The position numbers and the translations under genes are program-made. A stretch of DNA of 22,797 nt from a virus: IMG/VR virus record IMGVR_UViG_3300030389_002756, positions 1 to 22,797 of that record, one strand, 5' to 3'. Of the stretch, positions 16,901 through 22,384 are shown piece after piece; positions within the stretch are counted from its first letter, which is position 1, and every line of letters begins with the position of its first letter. Under the pieces are notes generated by a model. That model was not told the DNA's origin. It worked only from the letters and a program-made list of their open reading frames with translations, and searched no databases.

Positions 16901-18598
16901 ATGGGTTTAACACGAATTACATCTGATGGTATAACAGATGGCACTATAACTGGAACGGATCTCGCTACTAACGTAGATTTAGTTGATAACCAAAAGCTAA
17001 GACTTGGTACTGGTAATGACCTACAAATATATCATAATGGAACAACTAATGTAATAGCTGGATTTACTGTAAGTGATATAAATATCGAATCATATTTCAA
17101 TGCTGATGTAAATATTGTTACTAATAGTAATCATTATGCAATTAAATGTATTTCTAATGCACAGGTAGAGCTATATCACGACAACAGTAAAAAGTTTGAA
17201 ACAACAAGCACAGGGGCTACTCTTACAGGTGTTTTAATATCTGATGGTCTAACTCTTCTTGATAATGAAAAGATTTTATTTGGAAATAATAACGATTTAG
17301 AGATATTTCATAATGGAACAAACAATATCATACAAAGTGATGTGGGAGATTTACAGATAAATTCTGGTAATTCTGCTGGCGATGTGGTTATTAATACAAA
17401 CAATAATGTTAATAATGATACAAGAGTAACATCAGCAAAGTTTATAAAAAATGGATCGGTAGAGCTATATCATAATGGCAATAGACAAGTGTTCACCATT
17501 GATGGTGGAATGAATTGGCAAGACAATAAAAACGCTGAGTTTGGAAATTCGGGAGATTTAAAAATTTATCACGATGGTACACATAGCCATATTAATAATG
17601 CTACTAATGATTTAAACATTGAGTGTACAACAAATGATGCCGCTATAAATATAAAAGCAAATCATATACATTTAAAAGATGAAGCTAATCAAACCTTTAT
17701 AAAAGGTATAGAAAATACAGCAGCCGTAGAACTATATTATGGTGGCAGCAAAAAGTTTGAGACAACTGCGAATGGCGTTCATCTGAGTGGAACTACTAAT
17801 ACAAGTGATGGTAATTTTTACCCTATTAATGATACTGTTGGTCAACTAGGTTTAAGTAACAGAAGATGGGCAACAATTAATGGCGTTATCTTAAATATAA
17901 ACGGAGGTGATGCTGAGTTTAGAGGCACTACACCGGGCAGTACAGACATGACTTGGGATCAGTCAGAAAATGCTCTTAACTTTGATGATAATGTAAAAGC
18001 TAGCTTCGGAAATAGTGATGACCTAAATATTTATCACGATGGAAGTATTAATAGAATCCGATCTGATGTTCTTACTGTTATTGAAAAAACTGACAGTGAA
18101 GATATTGCAACATTTAATCCTGATGGTGGGGTAGCACTATTTTACGATGGCAGTAAAAAGTTTGAGACAATAAGCACTGGAGCAAAGGTATCTGGCCGTT
18201 TTGAACAGTTTGGTAATTCTACTGGTAATAATGAAACAAATAGTGGTTTTGCTCGAAATGTTTATAACGTACCAATATCTTCTGGAACTACAAAAACATT
18301 TACATTTACAGGATTAAATGGTGGATGGGCAACTATAAAAATGGGTGGATACTCAAGTAATGGTGGGTCAGCTATGTCATTTAGAGCAGAATTAGGTGGT
18401 TGGATGTTTTATACTTCAACTGCTAACTATGGAGCTAGTGTTCTTCAAAATCATCAGCACAATGTTTCTACTTCTGTAACTCAAAATGCTACTAGCTATG
18501 TTGTTGAAGTAACTAATAATTCAAGTACTAACACTGAAATAGGGTTACAATTATGCACAGAAGCAACCCAAACTGCTTTTGCTGTAGCAATTAGTTAA
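16901..18598 (+). CDS. Repeat-rich tail fibre, no chaperone domain
   Basis: A 565-residue fibre starting directly after the S74 fibre stop. N-terminus GLTRITSDGITDGTITGTDL is a common marine fibre opening. The body alternates two motifs: a GNDLQIYHNGTTN type (also NNDLEIFHNGTNN, SGDLKIYHDGTHS, SDDLNIYHDGSIN) and a VELYHDNSKKFETTSTG type (also VELYYGGSKKFETT, VALFYDGSKKFET). The last 120 residues form a different, aromatic/Gly-rich domain (TFTFTGLNGGWATIKMGGYS; MSFRAELGGWMFY) that could be the receptor-binding tip. No S74 signature is present, so if it needs a chaperone it must be elsewhere. Confidence 0.8.
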   Translation: MGLTRITSDGITDGTITGTDLATNVDLVDNQKLRLGTGNDLQIYHNGTTNVIAGFTVSDINIESYFNADVNIVTNSNHYAIKCISNAQVELYHDNSKKFETTSTGATLTGVLISDGLTLLDNEKILFGNNNDLEIFHNGTNNIIQSDVGDLQINSGNSAGDVVINTNNNVNNDTRVTSAKFIKNGSVELYHNGNRQVFTIDGGMNWQDNKNAEFGNSGDLKIYHDGTHSHINNATNDLNIECTTNDAAINIKANHIHLKDEANQTFIKGIENTAAVELYYGGSKKFETTANGVHLSGTTNTSDGNFYPINDTVGQLGLSNRRWATINGVILNINGGDAEFRGTTPGSTDMTWDQSENALNFDDNVKASFGNSDDLNIYHDGSINRIRSDVLTVIEKTDSEDIATFNPDGGVALFYDGSKKFETISTGAKVSGRFEQFGNSTGNNETNSGFARNVYNVPISSGTTKTFTFTGLNGGWATIKMGGYSSNGGSAMSFRAELGGWMFYTSTANYGASVLQNHQHNVSTSVTQNATSYVVEVTNNSSTNTEIGLQLCTEATQTAFAVAIS

Positions 18599-18633
18599 AA
18601 CAATTTGATGGTAAAAAAAGTCTACTCTTAAGG

Positions 18634-18662
18634 TTGTTAGAGTTGTACAGTACTGATATTAT
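18634..18662 (+). promoter_or_regulatory. Possible sigma70-type promoter before the small-gene block
   Basis: TTGTTA at 18634-18639 and TATTAT at 18657-18662 with a 17-base spacer. It lies between the last fibre and the gene at 18687. The region is very AT-rich, so a chance match is possible. Confidence 0.3.
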
Positions 18663-18675
18663 ATTAGTATTGTAC
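18645..18675 (+). terminator. Hairpin after the fibre locus, possible terminator
   Basis: GTACAGTACT (18645-18654) pairs with AGTATTGTAC (18666-18675) with one G-T pair; three inner pairs can extend it. It is followed by TTTAAACTTT, only a weak T-tract, and is AT-rich. It may end or attenuate the fibre transcript. Confidence 0.4.
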
Positions 18676-18686
18676 TTTAAACTTTA

Positions 18687-18869
18687 ATGTTAAACCCAGA
18701 ACAAAAAAAAGCTGCTCTTGAATCAGAGTTACAACAGATAGCAAAAAACTATCAAGAAGCTCAACAGGTTATGCAGAACTGTGAGAAAAAAATATACGAG
18801 CTAAGAGGTGGTATTGCTGCTTGTAATGATCTTATAAAAACAAACGAAGAAGAAGCTACTGAGTCTTAA
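18687..18869 (+). CDS. Small coiled-coil protein
   Basis: A 60-residue, almost wholly helical protein: SELQQIAKNYQEAQQVMQNC, then KKIYELRGGIAACNDLIK and an acidic end. Heptad-like spacing suggests a coiled coil; the LRGGIAACNDLIK turn resembles short cyanophage proteins with an LxGAIxxLxxLL pattern that I recall but cannot name. Two cysteines. No signal peptide or membrane segment. No Shine-Dalgarno is evident before the ATG. Confidence 0.6.
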   Translation: MLNPEQKKAALESELQQIAKNYQEAQQVMQNCEKKIYELRGGIAACNDLIKTNEEEATES

Positions 18870-18987
18870 TAGGTATATTGCGGTCAATAATGCCATACAT
18901 GACATAAAGTGGTGCTAAGCCTATAATTAAAAAAAGCACCATAAATGTAATTGGTACGCTTGCTTTAATTAGGGCTTCTTTAAACAT
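18856..18987 (-). CDS. Candidate 43-aa single-TM protein, antisense gap filler
   Basis: Minus-strand frame from ATG at 18987 to TAG at 18858-18856. It has a short amphipathic lead (MFKEALIKAS), one strong membrane segment (VPITFMVLFLIIGLAPLYVM) and a polar end (DRNIPIKTQ). The plus strand has stops in all three frames across 18870-18985, so this frame would explain an otherwise empty gap. Its start codon overlaps that of the plus-strand gene at 18986 by two bases; its end overlaps the coiled-coil gene by 14 bases tail to tail. No Shine-Dalgarno is visible. A longer version starting at 19005 or 19077 would overlap the divergent gene more. Real status uncertain. Confidence 0.4.
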   Translation of the reverse strand: MFKEALIKASVPITFMVLFLIIGLAPLYVMYGIIDRNIPIKTQ

Positions 18988-19219
18988 GAGAAAAGTTTTA
19001 GACATTATTACTATCGTAACTGGAATACTTATGTTAGGTATTCTAGGCGGTGGTTTCTTCACATTTAAGTACGTCACCAGCGAACAGTTTAAGGCTAAAA
19101 TGATGAATCAAGTACTTGAAAATGTACAAGGACTTATGGGTGATGTATTAGGAAACTCGCTACCTTCTACTACTGGAGAGTCAATCCCAGCATTACCAAA
19201 ACTAAAACTTAAAAAATGA
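18986..19219 (+). CDS. Small N-terminally anchored membrane protein
   Basis: A 77-residue protein: N-terminal MRKVLDIITIVTGILMLGIL forms one membrane segment, continuing through GGGFFTFKYV, then a basic helix (SEQFKAKMMNQVLENVQGLM) and a Pro/Ser/Lys-rich end (IPALPKLKLKK). From memory, proteins opening with MRKVLDI and ending in a Pro-rich tail are common in marine cyanophages; their role is not known to me. The stop overlaps the zinc-ribbon gene as ATGA, so the two are probably translated together. Confidence 0.7.
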   Translation: MRKVLDIITIVTGILMLGILGGGFFTFKYVTSEQFKAKMMNQVLENVQGLMGDVLGNSLPSTTGESIPALPKLKLKK

Positions 19220-19365
19220 ATTGTTGGCATTGCAAGTCAGAATTACTCTGGGGTGGCGATCACGATACTGAAGAAGACACGCAGTATTCTATAGTCACAA
19301 ATTTATCTTGCCCAAAATGTTTTTCTTATGTAGAAGTGTATCTACCAAGAAATGCCTACGATTGA
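19216..19365 (+). CDS. CxxC zinc-ribbon microprotein
   Basis: A 49-residue frame overlapping the previous stop (ATGA) and the next start by 14 bases. It has two CxxC pairs: C3-W-H-C6 at the very start and C32-P-K-C35, with LLWGGDHD between, and a VEVYLP strand at the end. The four-cysteine spacing fits a structural zinc ribbon. A protein of this kind beginning MNCWHC with WGGDHD is, from memory, recurrent in marine cyanophages. It could be a small transcription or nuclease modulator, but nothing in the sequence shows its target. Confidence 0.8.
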   Translation: MNCWHCKSELLWGGDHDTEEDTQYSIVTNLSCPKCFSYVEVYLPRNAYD

Positions 19366-19972
19366 AATACCAGAAATATATATTCCAGAAATATATATTC
19401 CAGAACCATACACACCTAATATTCCTATAGTCACTCAATATTTAGAGATAAATCCTCCGGGTTGTACTTATCAACATAGAGATATAAAAAATACAGGTAA
19501 TCATAATTTGTTATTAGATGACCCTAATGGTGTATATACCATTTGTGATTTTACCTTTCCTAATTTTACACCGCCTATATATAACCCTAACCAGATGACA
19601 ATGATAGAAGAGCCATTGCCACAGGGAGGAGATCCAGAAATACCAAAAACAGAAACACCTAAAATTCCAGAAGAAAAAGAAGAAGAAATAGTAATACCAG
19701 AATGTCCTAGCCCTAAAGACCAACGAGTAGGTGATTACAGAAATGCAAAGAAGCTTGAAATCGTAGTAGGACATCGCTTAGATAAAACTGAGTGCATAAC
19801 TCTATATGAAGACGTACCCTTCAAAGATCAATACATTCCTTCTGCTAATCAATTTATTGGTGTTTTTAGTCTTGCTTTGGTCGGTGCTTCTGCTCCAGTT
19901 GTCTTACAGTTAGTGCGACCTTTAGTTAAGCAAGCTGTTTCTAAGCTGACAAAAAAGAATAATAAGGTATAA
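19352..19972 (+). CDS. Proline-rich protein with C-terminal hydrophobic segment
   Basis: A 206-residue protein. N-terminus is a tandem IPEIY-type repeat, encoded by a 15-bp DNA repeat. A central block has INPPGCTYQHRDIKNTGNHN and LLDDPNGVYTICDF, which resembles, from memory, a cyanophage hypothetical family. It is followed by an acidic/Pro linker (EIPKTETPKIPEEKEEE), a domain with VVGHRLDKTECITLY, and a hydrophobic C-terminal segment (FIGVFSLALVGASAPVVLQL) before a basic tail. It has no signal peptide, so it would be tail-anchored with the bulk in the cytoplasm, or virion-associated. Its stop lies inside the TATAAT of the next promoter. Confidence 0.65.
   Translation: MPTIEIPEIYIPEIYIPEPYTPNIPIVTQYLEINPPGCTYQHRDIKNTGNHNLLLDDPNGVYTICDFTFPNFTPPIYNPNQMTMIEEPLPQGGDPEIPKTETPKIPEEKEEEIVIPECPSPKDQRVGDYRNAKKLEIVVGHRLDKTECITLYEDVPFKDQYIPSANQFIGVFSLALVGASAPVVLQLVRPLVKQAVSKLTKKNNKV
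19370..19405 (+). repeat. 15-bp tandem repeat, 2.4 copies
   Basis: CCAGAAATATATATT at 19370-19384 and 19385-19399, then CCAGAA at 19400-19405. It encodes the PEIYI units at the N-terminus of the Pro-rich protein; copy number could change by slippage without breaking the frame. Confidence 0.9.
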
Positions 19973-19973
19973 T
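19946..19973 (+). promoter_or_regulatory. Sigma70-type promoter for the structured RNA
   Basis: CTGACA (19946-19951, five of six consensus bases) and a perfect TATAAT (19968-19973) with a 16-base spacer. The expected start, about seven bases on, is A19980, which is also the first paired base of the RNA structure that follows. The -10 box contains the TAA of the upstream gene. Confidence 0.55.
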
Positions 19974-19979
19974 AAATTT

Positions 19980-20063
19980 AGATCCAGTAAGGGCTGATCC
20001 CTGTTTAAGATTGGTCGAAAGGCTTAGACGGCTTAAATGTCAAAGGTGGACTAAATTGGATCT
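19980..20063 (+). ncRNA. Candidate structured RNA, closed four-way junction
   Basis: An 84-base noncoding stretch closed by AGATCCAGT (19980-19988) pairing with ATTGGATCT (20055-20063), nine pairs including one G-T. Inside are three arms: AGGG/CCCT with a 5-base loop (19990-20002), TTTAAG/CTTAAA (20004-20009 with 20032-20037) enclosing a small hairpin with a GAAA tetraloop (about 20013-20024), and GTC/GAC with a 7-base loop (20039-20051). A second GATCC (19996-20000) could compete for the same GGATC partner, allowing a switch. It is not a tRNA (no TTC loop, wrong arm sizes). The promoter position and the terminator downstream suggest an independent transcript. Hand-folded only. Confidence 0.45.
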
Positions 20064-20107
20064 TTAACTATTTTTGCAAGGTATAAACATAAGCAGACAT
20101 TTTTTTA

Positions 20108-20142
20108 AGCCCCTTACAGGCGATTCTGAAGGGGCTATTTTT
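20108..20142 (+). terminator. Intrinsic terminator
   Basis: AGCCCCTT (20108-20115) pairs perfectly with AAGGGGCT (20129-20136), 13-base loop, followed by ATTTTTC and more T. It works for plus-strand transcripts; the minus strand has A, not T, after the stem. The end of the convergent minus-strand gene (stop at 20137-20135) lies in it. Confidence 0.85.
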
Positions 20143-20890
20143 CTGGTTTTACGTCAATTTTGTGTGTATGAGGCACAACTTGGTTTGGTGGTATAGAAAC
20201 TTGTATCCCTTCGCAAGTAGTGGCATATTTACCAACAAACTGCACACCTTTCTTTAACTGCTCTGAGCAAATAGTTAATCTGTAAAGTTCGATCTCCATT
20301 TGTAGTTTTTTTGTTAATAACTTCTGATTTTTCATATTTATTTCTGTTGCTTCTAAACATAGCTTTGGTGCTTTGCCTAATGGAACACTTATCTGTGCAG
20401 AAATACCATAGTTAAGGTTATAGTTATCTTTTTCAAATCTTGGTATTTCTTGGTAATATTTTATCTCTCCTGTATCTTCGTCATAAATAGGAGTTCTAGT
20501 TACTGTTGAAATAGGTCGATTAAAACTCCACGCATCTGTCATATAAGGAGTAATTGTAAGAGTAGGAGATGCACAGACAATACCTTGCGACATCCTAAAT
20601 TGTGGATGGCTTGAAGGGGTGATCATGGTGGCATTGTTATTAACTACTCCGGTACTTTGCGATTGAGGAGAGGCTACTGTTGTATTAGCGTAAACCTTTG
20701 TAGGACAGAGAAGTAAAGCTACTGCCCAAACGTACTTGTAGATTCTGTGGTGGTTGAGGTAGTTATAGTCCGAGTTATATTTGTAACTGTATCGAGGCCG
20801 GGAGCCATTACACTTTCTACCAGACTGAAGGAACTTGCTGGGTTTGATATTTTCCACCTTGCGTTTGAAGAGCCGTCTAAAGTAGTCCAA
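20135..20890 (-). CDS. Secreted cyanophage-type protein, start uncertain
   Basis: The frame is open from ATG 20890, but the first 49 residues lie inside the upstream gene in another frame and look like shadow sequence. The real protein probably begins near residue 50, where IYKYVWAVALLLCPTKVYA forms a good Sec signal peptide (cut after YA). No ATG, GTG or TTG exists there; the codon at 20743 is ATC. I drew the range to the only canonical start that keeps the signal. Mature part: TTVASPQSQSTG, MSQGIVCASPTLTITPY, NYGISAQISVPLG, then a helical end with four cysteines overall. From memory it matches a family of exported proteins in marine phages; function unknown. Confidence 0.65.
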   Translation of the reverse strand: MDYFRRLFKRKVENIKPSKFLQSGRKCNGSRPRYSYKYNSDYNYLNHHRIYKYVWAVALLLCPTKVYANTTVASPQSQSTGVVNNNATMITPSSHPQFRMSQGIVCASPTLTITPYMTDAWSFNRPISTVTRTPIYDEDTGEIKYYQEIPRFEKDNYNLNYGISAQISVPLGKAPKLCLEATEINMKNQKLLTKKLQMEIELYRLTICSEQLKKGVQFVGKYATTCEGIQVSIPPNQVVPHTHKIDVKPEK

Positions 20891-21156
20891 CTAAAATTTA
20901 CACCTCCGACAGTTTGCTCATTGACACTTGTAGGTGTCGGGTTGATGTAACCATTAATATCTGTTGATTCTATATTGTGACCCGATACGCTAAATGTATA
21001 ACCAGTTCGATACTGGTAACTTGTGATTGTTTCATTTATTACAGATTCCGAGGTTGAGGAAGTTGTACTACTACCACTTCGGAACTGAGGCACTACTGGA
21101 GTAGCAAAAACCTTGATCGGGTATATAAATACTAGCAGTAGCCAGAGTTTAGTCAA
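20719..21156 (-). CDS. Secreted Ser/Thr-rich protein
   Basis: A 145-residue protein with a TTG start at 21156, overlapping the upstream stop by eight bases, so translation is probably coupled. N-terminal signal peptide TKLWLLLVFIYPIKVFA, cut before TPVV. The mature part is rich in Ser, Thr, Asn and Gly, with no cysteine and with beta-like stretches (YQYRTGYTFSVSGHNIES; VGGVNFSWTTLDGSSNARW) and a Thr-rich end. It resembles, in style, exported or structural proteins next to similar genes in marine phages. The role is unknown; a surface or envelope protein made during infection, or a virion component, are both possible. Confidence 0.65.
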   Translation of the reverse strand: MTKLWLLLVFIYPIKVFATPVVPQFRSGSSTTSSTSESVINETITSYQYRTGYTFSVSGHNIESTDINGYINPTPTSVNEQTVGGVNFSWTTLDGSSNARWKISNPASSFSLVESVMAPGLDTVTNITRTITTSTTTESTSTFGQ

Positions 21157-21667
21157 TTTCTATGCTGACAGTAGTAGATCCAATACAGCTAGTACCACTT
21201 CCACCAGCAGTACAGGTATGGATTCCAGAGCTAAGACTTGTAAGGGCTAAAGTTCCAGCAGTACCACCAGAGATTACAGTAGTTTGCCCACCAAGGACAG
21301 GCAAGGTTGCTATTCCAGAACTAGGTGTGATAGCAGATTGAGTTACATCTCCAGCTTGGTAACTTTCAGAAAAGCTAAACGCAGAGCCAGCAGTTGTTAC
21401 AGTTTTGTTTGTATTAACTGCTGCTGGAACACCATTACTTAAACTGCCTAAATTTAGTCCTCCAATAGCATTAGTAACAACAGAATCACCTGTTCCTGTA
21501 GATGTGGTGACATTGTTTCCGCTTATGCTATAGGTCGATGGGGCTGCATTGGTAATTACATAAGGCGAGTCTATGGAAATTTGTGCAGAGGTCACATACT
21601 TAGCCGTAACATTGGCATATACTGGACTCGTTGCGACTGCAAAAATAAATGGAAGTAGCTTTTTCAT
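21149..21667 (-). CDS. Secreted low-complexity beta protein
   Basis: A 172-residue protein whose ATG overlaps the upstream stop as ATGA. Clear signal peptide (MKKLLPFIFAVATSPVYA, cut before NVTAKYV). The mature chain is almost all Ser, Thr, Gly, Ala, Val and Asn with short strands (AQISIDSPYVITNAAPSTYS; AGTLALTSLSSGIHT) and a C-terminal cysteine pair (HTCTAGGSGTSCIG) that could form a disulphide after export. No enzyme motif. It is the second gene of the minus-strand cassette. Confidence 0.7.
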   Translation of the reverse strand: MKKLLPFIFAVATSPVYANVTAKYVTSAQISIDSPYVITNAAPSTYSISGNNVTTSTGTGDSVVTNAIGGLNLGSLSNGVPAAVNTNKTVTTAGSAFSFSESYQAGDVTQSAITPSSGIATLPVLGGQTTVISGGTAGTLALTSLSSGIHTCTAGGSGTSCIGSTTVSIEID

Positions 21668-22050
21668 TTTTTGGATTTAGGGTCGATTACTTCTGCTCCC
21701 TCAATCTTAATGGGAGTAATTACTCTTATAGTTTGAATCATACCTTCGCTTTCTGCAACTTTACTGTCTTTCTCACTACCTTTTTTGCGTGATGCCTCAA
21801 TCCCAAAGGTACTGATCGCGGCAGTCAGTAAGCTGGCTGGGAACGTGATATCTTTTGGCTCGTTGCTATATCCGGGAAGTTCTATGTAGTTAAGACTCAC
21901 AATAAAACCACTCCAAACAACAACACCTAATCTTACGAAAAGGCTAATAATAGCTAATTGTTCTTCTTTATCGTCAATACCTTCTTTTAATTTTTGAAAA
22001 GCATTTTTCTTTTTTTGTTCTGTCATAGCCTTTTTCTGTATAATAGACAT
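21664..22050 (-). CDS. Holin-like two-TM membrane protein
   Basis: A 128-residue protein, first of the minus-strand cassette. Layout: basic/acidic N-terminal helix (KKKNAFQKLKEGIDDKEEQL), membrane segment 1 (AIISLFVRLGVVVWSGFIV), short external loop (YIELPGYSNEPKD), membrane segment 2 (FPASLLTAAISTFGIEAS), then a charged C-terminal tail. Size and topology fit small phage holins, but no family motif is decisive and no endolysin is nearby. Start may be ATG 22050 or ATG 22026 (residue 9); the latter has AAAAGG just before it. The 18-base gap to the divergent gene must carry both leaders. Confidence 0.6.
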   Translation of the reverse strand: MSIIQKKAMTEQKKKNAFQKLKEGIDDKEEQLAIISLFVRLGVVVWSGFIVSLNYIELPGYSNEPKDITFPASLLTAAISTFGIEASRKKGSEKDSKVAESEGMIQTIRVITPIKIEGAEVIDPKSKK

Positions 22051-22060
22051 ATATTGAGGA
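22039..22060 (+). promoter_or_regulatory. -10 box and Shine-Dalgarno for the GTG-start gene
   Basis: Perfect TATAAT at 22039-22044 (inside the start of the divergent gene), then GAGGA at 22056-22060, eight bases before GTG 22069. The -35 is weak (TTGTTC at 22015-22020, 18-base spacer). The ribosome site is what selects the GTG over the upstream ATG at 21994. Confidence 0.45.
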
Positions 22061-22068
22061 CTCGTAAA

Positions 22069-22299
22069 GTGATAGAGGTAATAGCAGCAACAGGTGGGGC
22101 ATTACTTACAGCGTGTTTTGTATCTGTGGGATCAATATCTTATAGAGGTAGACAATCAAGAGATGATCTAGTGCGAAACACAACAGCTATAGAATTACTA
22201 ACTACAAAGATAGATGATATGCACGATGACATGAAAGAGGTATTTCACAGGCTCAAAGAAGTAGAGCTTGCTGTTGCAGAAATCAAGCCAAGAAGATAG
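22069..22299 (+). CDS. Small membrane/coiled-coil protein, GTG start
   Basis: A 76-residue protein. An N-terminal membrane segment (VIEVIAATGGALLTACFVSV) is followed by a basic stop (SYRGRQSRDD) and a helical C-terminal domain (TTKIDDMHDDMKEVFHRLKE, VELAVAEIKPRR) with heptad-like spacing. This layout is common among small phage inner-membrane proteins and some spanin- or holin-associated proteins; I cannot assign a function. It stands alone between a promoter and a strong terminator, divergent from the holin-like gene. The in-frame ATG at 21994 is rejected because the added residues are the antisense of that gene. Confidence 0.65.
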   Translation: MIEVIAATGGALLTACFVSVGSISYRGRQSRDDLVRNTTAIELLTTKIDDMHDDMKEVFHRLKEVELAVAEIKPRR

Positions 22300-22341
22300 C
22301 CTCTTCCGTTATGACCAGTAGAAGAGGCTATAGCTCTTTTT
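22296..22341 (+). terminator. Strong intrinsic terminator with embedded stop codon
   Basis: ATAGCCTCTTC (22296-22306) pairs perfectly over 11 bases with GAAGAGGCTAT (22321-22331), 14-base loop, followed by AGCTC and TTTTT (22337-22341). The TAG of the preceding gene (22297-22299) is part of the left arm. Confidence 0.9.
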
Positions 22342-22384
22342 GTGAGGTAGGAGCTAGTATTAATTTAGCAATTATAATAAAACA

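Noticed and set aside
10579-18598. Diversity-generating retroelement, suggested by Mtd-like N-termini
   Set aside because: No reverse transcriptase, no template/variable repeat pair and no C-type lectin end seen.
19994-20041. Hammerhead ribozyme (CTGAT, CGAAA and GTC appear in order)
   Set aside because: The invariant CUGANGA box is not present (CTGATCC instead) and the stems needed on both sides of GAAA do not form.
19980-20063. tRNA gene, given the closed cloverleaf-like outline
   Set aside because: No TTC-type T loop, no 5-bp anticodon arm with 7-base loop, and arm sizes are wrong.
20108-20137. Bidirectional terminator
   Set aside because: On the minus strand the stem is followed by A residues, not T.
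20719-20743. Frameshift fusion of the second and third secreted proteins
   Set aside because: The junction (ACG TTT GGG CAG TAG) is not a good slip site and the fusion would place a signal peptide in the middle of the protein.
21994-22068. Upstream ATG start for the 76-residue membrane protein
   Set aside because: The extra 25 residues are antisense to the divergent gene; GAGGA sits correctly for GTG 22069.
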